From assembly GCA_964526695.1 (NCBI GenBank), contig CAZGJA010000035.1, forward strand, positions 24,543-88,542: 64,000 bases of DNA. Direction: 5' to 3'. The notes beneath the pieces were generated by a model. It was not told where the DNA came from. It worked only from the letters and a program-made list of their open reading frames with translations, and did not search any database. The stretch is from JABWBH01 sp964526695 (GTDB lineage: Bacteria > Planctomycetota > Phycisphaerae > UBA1845). Shown here one piece after another: positions 51,717 through 59,278 of the stretch (positions within the stretch are counted from its first letter, which is position 1; each line of letters starts with the position of its first letter). A program made the position numbers and the translations under genes.

Positions 51717-52949
51717 ATGATCATTCCCAGCATCGACATCATGGGCGGCAAGGCCGTGCAGCTTCGCCGGGGGCGGGAGCTGGTGCTCACCGATGCGCGC
51801 GATCCGGTCGAGCTGGCGCGGACGTTCAACCGCTTCGGACCCGTGGCGGTGGTCGATCTCGATGCCGCGATGGGCAAGGGTGAGAACACCGCGCTGATCG
51901 CGAGGTGCTGTCGCGTTGCGGAGTGTCGCGTCGGCGGCGGCGTGCGCACGGAGGACGACGTGCGCCACTGGATCCGTCGCGGCGCGAGCAAGGTCATGAT
52001 CGGCACGCGAGCTGCGCCGGAGTTTCTGCGGCTCTTTCCGCGCGAGTGGACCATCGCCTGTCTCGACGCCGTCGGACGCGAGGTCGTCGTCGAGGGATGG
52101 ACCAAACCCACCGGCGCGGACGTCATCGAAAAGGCGCGGGCGCTTGAACCCTGCTGCGGCGAGCTCCTGTTCACGCAGGTGGAGAAGGAAGGCATGTTGG
52201 GCGGATTCGACGCGGCAACCGCCCGGCGGCTGCGCGACGCGGTCGGCGTGCCCGTCACCATCGCGGGCGGCGTCACGACACTGGAGGACGTCAAGCAACT
52301 TGAAGAGCTTGGCTGCCACAGCCAGGTGGGCCGGGCGCTGTACGAGAACAAGCTCGATCTGGCCGACGTGTGGACTGCGGTCCTGCGCTTCAACGAGGAC
52401 GGGCTGATCGCCACGATCGTGCAGGACGCCGACAGCGGTCAGATGCTCATGTTCGCGTACGGTTCCGCGGAGTCGTTGCGCGAGGCGCTGAGCACCGGTC
52501 GCGGCGTGTACTGGTCGCGTTCGCGGCGGGAGATTTGGCGCAAGGGCGATACGTCGGGTAACGTGCAGGAGCTTGTCGAGGCGCGCTGGGACTGCGACCG
52601 CGATGCCGTGCTTTTCCGGGTTCGCCAGAGGGGACCGGCCTGTCATCGCGATGTCCGGTCGTGCTTTGCCGTGCCTACGAAGGACGCGCTGGGCGAGCTG
52701 GAGCGGACGCTGGATCGGCGCAGGAGCGAGCCGCCCTCGAAATCGTACACGGCGAAACTTATCCACGACCCCGAACTGCTGGCGTCGAAACTCCGTGAGG
52801 AGACAGAGGAAGTGATCGAAGCGACGGAGCGGTCGCACATCGTCTGGGAATGCGCGGACGTGCTGTATCACTTGATGGCGCGGATGCAGGCGGCGGGCAT
52901 CGCAATGGCTGACGTCGAGAACGAACTTCGCGCCCGGTTCAAGCCGTAG
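51717..52949 (+). CDS. HisA-like isomerase fused to HisI and HisE (histidine biosynthesis)
   Basis: 410 aa with three domains. Residues 1-215 are a HisA-type beta/alpha barrel: IIPSIDIMGGKAVQLRRG with catalytic Asp7, RVGGGVRTEDD and VTIAGGVTTLED. The second catalytic Asp (usually Thr-Asp) reads Thr-Gln at 153-154 (LFTQVEKEGMLGG). Residues 224-317 are HisI, phosphoribosyl-AMP cyclohydrolase: YWSRSRREIWRKGDTSG, the DCDRD zinc/magnesium site at 292-296, and GPACHRDVRSCF. Residues about 325-410 are HisE, phosphoribosyl-ATP pyrophosphatase: LREETEEVIEA and ECADVLYHLM. HisIE fusions are common; adding HisA gives steps 2, 3 and 4 of the pathway on one chain. No other his gene is nearby. Confidence 0.88.
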   Translation: MIIPSIDIMGGKAVQLRRGRELVLTDARDPVELARTFNRFGPVAVVDLDAAMGKGENTALIARCCRVAECRVGGGVRTEDDVRHWIRRGASKVMIGTRAAPEFLRLFPREWTIACLDAVGREVVVEGWTKPTGADVIEKARALEPCCGELLFTQVEKEGMLGGFDAATARRLRDAVGVPVTIAGGVTTLEDVKQLEELGCHSQVGRALYENKLDLADVWTAVLRFNEDGLIATIVQDADSGQMLMFAYGSAESLREALSTGRGVYWSRSRREIWRKGDTSGNVQELVEARWDCDRDAVLFRVRQRGPACHRDVRSCFAVPTKDALGELERTLDRRRSEPPSKSYTAKLIHDPELLASKLREETEEVIEATERSHIVWECADVLYHLMARMQAAGIAMADVENELRARFKP

Positions 52950-54561
52950 CGCCGGACGCGGGGATCGTCTGCTCCGGATACCGGACGCTTAGCTCGTCGG
53001 CATGAGACTGCGCGGTTTGCGCGGTCCGCCATCGCGCCAGTCTTACGGAAGCTAGCCCCAGCGCTGTGGCCGCCAGCGCGCTGTCCGTGCCCAGCCACAC
53101 ATCCTGCATCCGCGGCACGACGTCCAGGCTCGTCAGGGTTGCGGCCGCAAGCAGGGCGTCGGCGACGTAAACCAGCGCGAGGATCGCGCAGAGTCCACGA
53201 TCACGGCACAGCCAAAGACAGAGCAACAAGGACAGCAGGGGAGGAATCCCGCCCAACGCCGCGACCGCCGAGGCGCACGCTTTTGCGACGGGGTGCATGA
53301 CGGCGTACCGCAGCGTGTTCCAAGGCTCGGCGACGGCGAACGCCGCCTTCGTGATCTCGAAGTTCCGCAGCATCCGCGCGACTTGGGCGGCGCGCTCGTC
53401 GCTACGATGCGGCAGGGCGCAGCCGACGAACCATGCAGGAGGCTCAACGCAAAGTGGCGCACTCGTTAGGGTTGTGATGACCGGCAGGGCATCCTCGCGG
53501 ATGAACGCATTCGACAACCAGCGATCGCCGCCTCGCCAGAGTTGCAGCGCGGTCAGCTCAGCGGTGGTCCGCGCGTATGCGGGCGCATGGTCCATCAGCG
53601 TGTCCCACCCCGCCCGCCGCATCAGCGCGTCGGTCTCCCATTCGTTCAGCCCGCGGTCACGCACGGCACGCGCGCGAGCCACCCATGCGTCGAGCTTGTT
53701 GACGCGGTAGGCCTCGTCGGCGGAGCGTTCCGGCAGCAAGGCGAGGCATTCCTGCTGGGACGCCCCGGCGCTGAGCGGCGCACCCTGGAGCGAGCACCCG
53801 CGCATGACGAGCATCGGTCCCAGCGTGCCGGTGCAGGGCCGAAAGACGCCCGTGCCTCCCAGGTTGAGCGTGCATTCCACCAGCCATGCGCACATCACCG
53901 GAACGAGGAGACAGCCGCAGACGGCTGCGAGGCGTCGAACGCCGCTTCCGCGAAAGCGCCACGCCAACCATACGAGCATGGCGAGAATCACGGCCGTTGC
54001 GGATGCGCGCACCAGCCACGCCGCCGCCAGCCCCACGCCGCCGATCAACACCCATCGCCAGGATTTGGATGATCCGGCAGCACACGCCGTCGCCAGCAGC
54101 GCCGCTGTGATCAGAAACGCGAACAGCGGTTCCGCGAGAATCCGGTCGCTCCACAAGAACGTCTGGAGCCGGGCGATGGTCAGCACGGCCGCAAGCCACC
54201 CGATGCCGCGCATGCCCGACAGGCGAAGGCCAAACGCGTACGCCAGCGGCGCCAGCGCGGCGGCGAGCACGTGGTTGACCGCCACCGCCGCCCAACCTGC
54301 GCCTCCGCTGATCGCGAGGCAGAGCGCCATCAACAGCGAGTAGCCGGGCTTGCGAAACGAAAAGTCTGCGTGAACAAGCGGGTCGAGGATCGCCAGCGCG
54401 TTGTCGAGGTACTGCATCGAATCGGCGCAGGTCACCGCGCGCCCGTGGCGCACGGCGAAATGTCCGGCTTCGGCCATCAGCGCGAGCAGCGTGATCAGCG
54501 CCGCGTCGAGGATGACGCCGCGCCGCGGAACCGCGCGTGAGCTTGGGGATTGGGTGTCCAC
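52939..54561 (-). CDS. multi-membrane-span glycosyltransferase-like protein (PMT/ArnT fold)
   Basis: 540 aa with a GTG start at 54561. About twelve hydrophobic segments are present. The active-site loop reads RHGRAVTCADSMQYLDNALA with Asp near residue 46, followed by FSFRKPGYSLLMALCLAISG, a pattern shared with the protein at 20487-22091 (DSVAYLALGEHL then RTPGYPMLLAA). A Cys-containing extracytoplasmic loop (LVMRGCSLQGAPLSAGASQQ) lies at about 230-380. It should glycosylate lipid A, a polymer or a protein from polyprenyl-P-sugar. It overlaps the 3' end of the convergent his gene by 11 bp. Confidence 0.75.
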   Translation of the reverse strand: MDTQSPSSRAVPRRGVILDAALITLLALMAEAGHFAVRHGRAVTCADSMQYLDNALAILDPLVHADFSFRKPGYSLLMALCLAISGGAGWAAVAVNHVLAAALAPLAYAFGLRLSGMRGIGWLAAVLTIARLQTFLWSDRILAEPLFAFLITAALLATACAAGSSKSWRWVLIGGVGLAAAWLVRASATAVILAMLVWLAWRFRGSGVRRLAAVCGCLLVPVMCAWLVECTLNLGGTGVFRPCTGTLGPMLVMRGCSLQGAPLSAGASQQECLALLPERSADEAYRVNKLDAWVARARAVRDRGLNEWETDALMRRAGWDTLMDHAPAYARTTAELTALQLWRGGDRWLSNAFIREDALPVITTLTSAPLCVEPPAWFVGCALPHRSDERAAQVARMLRNFEITKAAFAVAEPWNTLRYAVMHPVAKACASAVAALGGIPPLLSLLLCLWLCRDRGLCAILALVYVADALLAAATLTSLDVVPRMQDVWLGTDSALAATALGLASVRLARWRTAQTAQSHADELSVRYPEQTIPASGATA

Positions 54562-54628
54562 GTCCGTTTGAGTTTTCGGACGTTTCGCGGGCGGACTTCA
54601 ACAATCGGGCGTTGCCGCAGACTCGGCG

Positions 54629-55009
54629 TCACGCCGTCGCCGCGGCGGTGGCCTTGCCGAGCGTCTGGTTGATCTTCTCGCCCAGCGACTCGACGGTGAA
54701 CGGCTTGATGCAGTAGTTGTTCACGCCCGCCTTGATCGCTTCGATGACGCGCGTCTTTTCCGCCTCGGTCGTCACCATGATCAGGGGAAGGGTCTTGTTG
54801 GTCTCGCGGATCTTGCGCACCAGCGTGATGCCGTCCATGTTGGGCATGTTCCAGTCGATGAGCATCAATTCGGGCATGCCCTCGGCCATCTTGGCGAGCG
54901 CTTCCACGCCGTCGCCGGCCTCGACGATGTCGGTGTAGCCGAGCTGGCCGAGCACGTTGCGCTGGATGTTGCGGATCGTGCGGGAATCGTCAACAAGCAT
55001 CACTTTCAT
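54629..55009 (-). CDS. cheY: CheY-like response regulator
   Basis: 126 aa from ATG 55009, overlapping the cheX stop as ATGA. It is a single receiver domain: MKVMLVDDSRTIRNIQRNVL with the acidic pair near residue 7-8, LMLIDWNMPNMDGITLV with phospho-acceptor Asp near 53, MVTTEAEKTRVIEAIKAGVN with the Thr switch, and YCIKPFTVESL with the conserved Lys near 105. It has no output domain. Coupled with CheX, it should be dephosphorylated by it. No other chemotaxis gene lies in the window. Confidence 0.93.
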   Translation of the reverse strand: MKVMLVDDSRTIRNIQRNVLGQLGYTDIVEAGDGVEALAKMAEGMPELMLIDWNMPNMDGITLVRKIRETNKTLPLIMVTTEAEKTRVIEAIKAGVNNYCIKPFTVESLGEKINQTLGKATAAATA

Positions 55010-55512
55010 ACTGCGGCTCCGACGGGCTGCGCCTTGGCGGCGACGGATTTCTTTACCATGACCATGCTGACTTCGACGTTGAAGGAACCGACGTCGGTCT
55101 CGCACGGCACGATGATGATTGAGTGGGATTTCGACGGGGAGATGGCGTGATGGCTTCCGATGATGACGTTGGGCAGCGAGATGGAAATGCTCAGCCCCTC
55201 GCCGAACTCTTTCTTGGCGTTGCCGGCCACCATGTTCGCCAGCTCGCCGATGGCGTCGGCGAAGTCGCGATGCTCCGGTGTGATCGGCATGCCTGCGAAA
55301 GCCGTAGCAATCTTGGATGCCGCATCAAACATGAACGTGAGCACGATGCTGCCGGAGGCGTCGCCTGAGAACCCGATGACGCCGGAGACGTCGGCATACG
55401 GTTCTTCGCTGACCTTGACGTACGGTTTGCCGACGCGCGGCTCAAGCCGACACATGGTCTTGAAGACGTTGTGAACCGAGCGAATGAACGGGTTGATGAA
55501 GCGTACGTCCAC
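55006..55512 (-). CDS. cheX: CheX-like CheY-P phosphatase
   Basis: 168 aa from GTG 55512, preceded by AAAGGTGA; an in-frame ATG at 55599 would add 29 basic residues not typical of the family. Conserved features are VDVRFINPFIRSVHNVFKTM, the GVIGFSGDASGSIVLTF strand pair, and the phosphatase helix IGELANMVAGNAKKEFGEG with the Glu-x2-Asn motif. CheX dephosphorylates CheY-P in spirochetes and others. It is translationally coupled to the CheY gene. Confidence 0.88.
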   Translation of the reverse strand: MDVRFINPFIRSVHNVFKTMCRLEPRVGKPYVKVSEEPYADVSGVIGFSGDASGSIVLTFMFDAASKIATAFAGMPITPEHRDFADAIGELANMVAGNAKKEFGEGLSISISLPNVIIGSHHAISPSKSHSIIIVPCETDVGSFNVEVSMVMVKKSVAAKAQPVGAAV

Positions 55513-55680
55513 CGAATCACCTTTCTGCCCGCGCCGCAAGCGACGAAGGGTCCACAAGGGTCCGCGGAACCAGTCGGGGGGCCACCCCGTGTCCGACATT
55601 CACCTCTCCTATCGGAGTGGGCAGGGTGGTGACCTTAAATAGCAGGCGCCGACGGCGATTCAGACCTGCCCAATAATCAC

Positions 55681-55709
55681 TTGAAATAGGACCGGATCGG
55701 TGCTATATT
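55681..55709 (+). promoter_or_regulatory. sigma70-type promoter of the isc operon
   Basis: TTGAAA (55681-55686) and TATATT (55704-55709) are separated by exactly 17 bp, with an extended -10 TGC directly before. Predicted transcription start is near 55717. It drives the Rrf2 regulator and presumably all genes to the ferredoxin. Confidence 0.8.
55686..55706. promoter_or_regulatory. operator-like dyad overlapping the isc promoter
   Basis: A 21-bp dyad ATAG-g-ACCG-gat-CGGT-g-CTAT fills the spacer between -35 and -10; eight of nine half-site positions are complementary. The position would block RNA polymerase when occupied. The regulator encoded immediately downstream is IscR-like, so this is the natural candidate for autoregulation. 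Confidence 0.65.
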
Positions 55710-55750
55710 CTAGTGACCTGATTGACGACATGCTCAGTAGGGGGTTCTCG

Positions 55751-56206
55751 GTGCTGGCGGTGACGCGGAAAACGGACTACGGGTTGATCATGCTCGTGCA
55801 TCTGGCGGGGCAGGATGGAGCCTTGTGCAGCGCGCGAGAGATCGCCGACCGCTACCATTTGCCGCTGGCGATGGTTACGAACATCCTCAAGGCGCTCTCC
55901 CACGGCGGTTTTGTCGTCAGTGAGCGGGGTTCGCGCGGAGGATATCGACTGGCTCTTCCCGCGGAGGACATGAGTCTCCTCGCAGTCATGGAGACCTTGG
56001 AGGGTCCGCTCAAGCTGGTACAGTGCGTGCTTGCGCCGCACGAGTCGCCGAACGGCGCATGCAGTCTTGAAGCGCACTGCCCGATTCGTTCGCCGCTTCA
56101 GCGGCTGCATGAAGGCTTGCGTGGGTACTTGGAAAAAATAAGCATTGCTGATATTGCCGACGGATCGACGGCCACCCGGCTGATCCAGGCAACACTCAGC
56201 GCCTAG
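55751..56206 (+). CDS. Rrf2-family (IscR-like) iron-sulfur transcription regulator
   Basis: 151 aa from GTG 55751, 7 nt after AGGGGG; ATG 55730 lacks a ribosome site. The winged helix reads LAVTRKTDYGLIMLVHLAGQ to LPLAMVTNILKALSHGGFV and SERGSRGGYRLALPAEDM. Three cysteines at about 92, 104 and 110 (LVQCVLAPHE, GACSLEAHCPI) match the 2Fe-2S ligand region of IscR. It should sense Fe-S status and control the isc operon that it heads, through the dyad in its own promoter. iscS follows 11 bp later. Confidence 0.92.
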   Translation: MLAVTRKTDYGLIMLVHLAGQDGALCSAREIADRYHLPLAMVTNILKALSHGGFVVSERGSRGGYRLALPAEDMSLLAVMETLEGPLKLVQCVLAPHESPNGACSLEAHCPIRSPLQRLHEGLRGYLEKISIADIADGSTATRLIQATLSA

Positions 56207-56217
56207 CGAGGTTTGAG

Positions 56218-57435
56218 ATGGGTTCCAAAAACGTCTATCTGGACAACGCCGCCACGACACCGGTGGACCCGCGCGTCCTGGAGGCCATGCTGCCTTACTT
56301 CCGCGACGAGTTCGGCAACGCCGCCAGCCGCAGTCACAAGTTCGGCTGGGTGGCGGAGGAAGCGGTGGAGGCGGCGCGCGGGCGCGTGGCCGCCGTGATC
56401 GGCGCCGAGTCCAAGGAGATCATCTGCACGAGCGGCGCCACCGAGAGCAACAACCTGGCGATCCTCGGCGCCGCGCGGATGTACGGCGACAAGGGGCGCC
56501 ACGTCATCACGTCGCTCATCGAGCACAAGGCCGTCATCGACCCGTGCAAGTTCCTCCAGACGCAGGGCTTCGAGGTCACGTTCCTTCAGCCCAACAAGCA
56601 GGGTCGCGTCAGCCTTGAGCAGGTGCGCGAGGTCATGCGCGACGACACGATCCTGGTGTCGCTGATGTTCGCCAACAACGAAATCGGGACGATCCACCCG
56701 ATCGGCGAGATCGGCGCGCTGTGTCACGAGCGCGGCATCCTGTTCCACACGGACGCGACGCAGGCGTTCGGCAAGACGCCGATCGACGTGGAGGCGATGC
56801 AGATCGACCTGCTGAGCGCGTCGGCGCACAAGATCTACGGACCCAAGGGCGTCGGCGCGCTGTACGTTCGGCGGAAGAAGCCGCGCGTGCGGCTGGAGCC
56901 GGTGCTGTACGGCGGCGGGCACGAGCGCGGGATGCGCAGCGGGACGCTCAACGTGCCGGGCATCGTCGGCTTCGGCGAGGCCGCCCGGATCGCCAGGGAC
57001 GAGATGCCGCAGGAGTCGAAGCGCCTCGCGGCGCTGCGCGACCGGCTCTGGGCGGGTTTGTCCGAGCACCTGACGGACATCGCGCGCAACGGCGACCCGG
57101 AGCACTGCCTGCCGAACATTGTCAACATCAGCTTTCTGTACGTCGAGGGCGAAAGCCTGATGATGGGCTTTTCGGACATCGCGGTCAGCTCGGGCAGCGC
57201 CTGCACGAGCGCCTCGCTGGAGCCCAGCTACGTGCTCAAGAACATCGGCCTGGGCGACGAGCTGGCGCACAGCTCGATCCGGTTTTCGCTCGGGCGGTTT
57301 ACGACGAAGGAGGAGATCGACTACACGGTTGACCTGGTGGTCAAGTCCGTGAATCACCTGCGGGCGATGAGCCCGCTGTACGAGATGGCGCTGGCGGGAG
57401 TGGACTTGTCGAAGGTGCAGTGGCAGCATCATTGA
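56218..57435 (+). CDS. iscS: cysteine desulfurase IscS/NifS
   Basis: 405 aa. Residues of the class V PLP fold: YLDNAATTPVDP at the N-terminus, FHTDATQAFGK (PLP Asp/Gln), ASAHKIYGPKGVG with PLP-Lys near 205, and the active-site loop SSGSACTSASLEPS with Cys near 329. The length and the mobile SSGSACTS loop mark the group I (IscS/NifS) type. It supplies persulfide sulfur to IscU. It is the first structural gene of the operon. Confidence 0.97.
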   Translation: MGSKNVYLDNAATTPVDPRVLEAMLPYFRDEFGNAASRSHKFGWVAEEAVEAARGRVAAVIGAESKEIICTSGATESNNLAILGAARMYGDKGRHVITSLIEHKAVIDPCKFLQTQGFEVTFLQPNKQGRVSLEQVREVMRDDTILVSLMFANNEIGTIHPIGEIGALCHERGILFHTDATQAFGKTPIDVEAMQIDLLSASAHKIYGPKGVGALYVRRKKPRVRLEPVLYGGGHERGMRSGTLNVPGIVGFGEAARIARDEMPQESKRLAALRDRLWAGLSEHLTDIARNGDPEHCLPNIVNISFLYVEGESLMMGFSDIAVSSGSACTSASLEPSYVLKNIGLGDELAHSSIRFSLGRFTTKEEIDYTVDLVVKSVNHLRAMSPLYEMALAGVDLSKVQWQHH

Positions 57436-57449
57436 GGGTCGGCCCGGGA

Positions 57450-57869
57450 ATGAACGAACCGAAACCCGAGGTGGTCAGGATGTGGTTTGACGTCGGCGTT
57501 GAGAGCCTGCGGTCCGCCCAGCGGCTGTTTGACGCGGAGGCTTATCGAAGCAGCGTTAGCCGGGCTTACTTCGCTTTGTTCCAGATGTCCACGGCACTGA
57601 TGCTTCACCTCGACTACAATCCGCCGGAGCGAGGAAACTGGGGCCACAACCAACTTTGGTCGCTGGTGAAGTCGATTCGATCGCATAAGGTCATGGGGCG
57701 CGGATTTAGAGCACAATTGCCGATGTTGGAGGCCTGTTACCACGCACGGGCCCAGGCGGACTACGCTCCGCACGCCGTCGTTGATGAACACGCGGCCAGG
57801 CAAGCCATGAGATGGGCGGGATTCATGAGAACCAAGGTCATGGGGTTCATCAAGCATGCGCACCCTTGA
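57450..57869 (+). CDS. HEPN-domain protein
   Basis: 139 aa from ATG 57450 (a GTG inside iscS is the alternative). The helical HEPN pattern is clear: VRMWFDVGVESLRSAQRLFD, AYRSSVSRAYFALFQMSTAL, and CYHARAQADYAPHAVVDEHA. The last contains an Arg-x7-His pair in the region of the HEPN Rx4-6H RNase motif, one residue longer than usual, so catalysis is uncertain. HEPN proteins are typically toxins or abortive-infection RNases and partner with MNT nucleotidyltransferase antitoxins. Here the partner is an unrelated 86-aa protein overlapping by 14 bp. Position inside the isc operon is unexpected. Confidence 0.82.
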   Translation: MNEPKPEVVRMWFDVGVESLRSAQRLFDAEAYRSSVSRAYFALFQMSTALMLHLDYNPPERGNWGHNQLWSLVKSIRSHKVMGRGFRAQLPMLEACYHARAQADYAPHAVVDEHAARQAMRWAGFMRTKVMGFIKHAHP

Positions 57870-58116
57870 GCAGATATCCAAAGTCGTTGAGAAGGTCAAC
57901 GCTCGGTTGGATGACAATGCCCGGTTGCGCTCTTTCGAGATCCACGCCCTGACAGAGGGCACGACTGAGGATGGGGATTGGCTTTACGTCCCGGTCACGG
58001 TCGGGAGGCGAGCGGCGCCGGCCTTTGAGTACGCGCCGCTGCTCAGCGAAGTTGAGGAGCGGTTCGAAGAGGAAGAAGGCGTCAAGCTCCTCCTCATCCC
58101 CGCCGAAGTGGCATAA
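57856..58116 (+). CDS. 86-aa partner of the HEPN protein, function unknown
   Basis: 86 aa, starting 14 bp before the HEPN stop. It is mixed alpha/beta: RTLEQISKVVEKVNARLDDN (helix), SFEIHALTEGTTEDGDWLYV (beta pair), APLLSEVEERFEEEEGVKLL (helix) and a final beta strand. It is acidic (many Glu in the C-terminal half) and lacks nucleotidyltransferase motifs, so it is not an MNT antitoxin. As I recall, small proteins of this type accompany HEPN genes in cyanobacteria and other planctomycetes. The overlap argues for a functional pair, plausibly toxin and antitoxin. Confidence 0.65.
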   Translation: MRTLEQISKVVEKVNARLDDNARLRSFEIHALTEGTTEDGDWLYVPVTVGRRAAPAFEYAPLLSEVEERFEEEEGVKLLLIPAEVA

Positions 58117-58151
58117 CGAGTTCAGACAGTTTAGGAGGTCAGCGACCTGAT

Positions 58152-58568
58152 ATGGCATACAGCAACAAAGTCATCGATCATTATCAGAACCCGCGCAACG
58201 TCGGCTCGCTCGATCAGGGCGATGCCAAGGTGGGCACGGGCATCGTCGGCGCGCCCGAGTGCGGCGACGTCATGAAGCTTCAGATCAAGGTGGACGACGA
58301 GGGGCGCATCACCGACGCGAAGTTCAAGACGTTCGGCTGCGGCAGCGCCATCGCCAGCAGCTCGCTCGCCACCGAGTGGGTCAAGGGACGCACCCTCGAC
58401 GAGGCCGAGGAGCTTCGCAACACGGACATCGTCAAGGAGCTGGCGCTGCCGCCGGTGAAGATTCACTGCAGCGTGCTGGCGGAGGACGCAATCCGCGCGG
58501 CCATCGCGGACGTCCGTAAGAAGCAGGAGGCGCGCCTGGCGAACGCCGGCGCGACCACGAAGTCGTAG
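58152..58568 (+). CDS. iscU: iron-sulfur scaffold IscU
   Basis: 138 aa. The three cluster cysteines are Cys37 (GAPECGDV, with conserved Asp39), Cys63 (KTFGCGSA) and Cys106 (KIHCSV). The LPPVK motif recognised by the HscA chaperone is at 99-103. The scaffold assembles 2Fe-2S clusters on sulfur from IscS and passes them on via HscA/HscB. It is separated from the HEPN pair by 35 bp and keeps its operon position relative to iscA. Confidence 0.97.
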   Translation: MAYSNKVIDHYQNPRNVGSLDQGDAKVGTGIVGAPECGDVMKLQIKVDDEGRITDAKFKTFGCGSAIASSSLATEWVKGRTLDEAEELRNTDIVKELALPPVKIHCSVLAEDAIRAAIADVRKKQEARLANAGATTKS

Positions 58569-58688
58569 GATCGAGCAAGGCGTAGAGGGTTCTTCAGCGG
58601 GCGCGTCCGGCGTATTCGGACCGGCGCCCTGAGAGGTTTGCAGCGCTTGGCGCATGTCGCCCGGCGCGGGCTGGAGCGGATCGACATC

Positions 58689-59039
58689 ATGATCAAGTTG
58701 ACGGAACGAGCGGCGAAGGAAGTGGTCGGAATCATCGACCAGCAGAAGGAGTCGGCCAAGAAGAACGGCGAGGAGTTCAAGCCGCTTTACCTGCGGGTCG
58801 GCGTCAAGGGCGGCGGGTGCAGCGGGTTTTCCTACTCGCTGGACCTGACGGAAAACGTCGGCGAGCTGGACGAGCAGTGCGAGCAGGACGGCGTCGCGAT
58901 CGTCTGCGATCCCAAGAGCAACCTGTATCTGGAAGGCACGGTGATTGACTTCCGCGACGAGCTGATGGGGCGCGGGTTCGTGTTCACCAACCCCAACGCC
59001 ACCAGCTCGTGCGGATGCGGCAGCAGCTTCGCGGTCTAG
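58689..59039 (+). CDS. iscA: A-type Fe-S carrier (IscA/HesB family)
   Basis: 116 aa from ATG 58689. The family cysteines are at 44 (KGGGCSGFSY), 108 and 110 (SSCGCGSSF). The central NVGELDEQCEQDGVAIVCDP segment carries additional non-conserved Cys. It accepts iron or clusters and delivers them to target proteins. All three ligands are Cys, so it is not the selenocysteine HesB-like form known elsewhere. It is the fourth core isc gene here; a repeat cluster separates it from hscB. Confidence 0.95.
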   Translation: MIKLTERAAKEVVGIIDQQKESAKKNGEEFKPLYLRVGVKGGGCSGFSYSLDLTENVGELDEQCEQDGVAIVCDPKSNLYLEGTVIDFRDELMGRGFVFTNPNATSSCGCGSSFAV

Positions 59040-59045
59040 CGTGCT

Positions 59046-59226
59046 GGGTAGTTCGTCACTTTGTGACGAATGAGCCGTATCGGGTAGAGCGCGACTTTGC
59101 GACGAGCGAGCCGCGTCGGGTAGTTCGTCACTCCGTGACGAGCGCAGCTCGGCGATCGGAGCCGTGTTTGTGTTCAGCACTTCGCCGCCGCGCGGAGGAA
59201 TTCGCTCGTCGCGGAGCGACGAACTA
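59046..59226. repeat. diverged GTAGTTCGTCxCTxxGxGAC repeats in the isc operon
   Basis: GGGTAGTTCGTCACTTTGTGAC (from 59045), a diverged copy near 59085 and GGTAGTTCGTCACTCCGTGA (59118-59140) are followed by an inverted copy (GTCGCGGAGCGACGAACTAC, 59208-59227). They form a cruciform-like cluster between iscA and hscB. The same family is tandem at 31711-31860 and 62644-62750. Confidence 0.8.
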
Positions 59227-59278
59227 CCCGCACGGAGCGACGCATGATCCGAAAGCCTGAACCCTGAACCCTGAAACC

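Noticed and set aside
58689..59039. Selenocysteine HesB-like protein
   Set aside because: All three ligand positions (44, 108, 110) are ordinary Cys codons.
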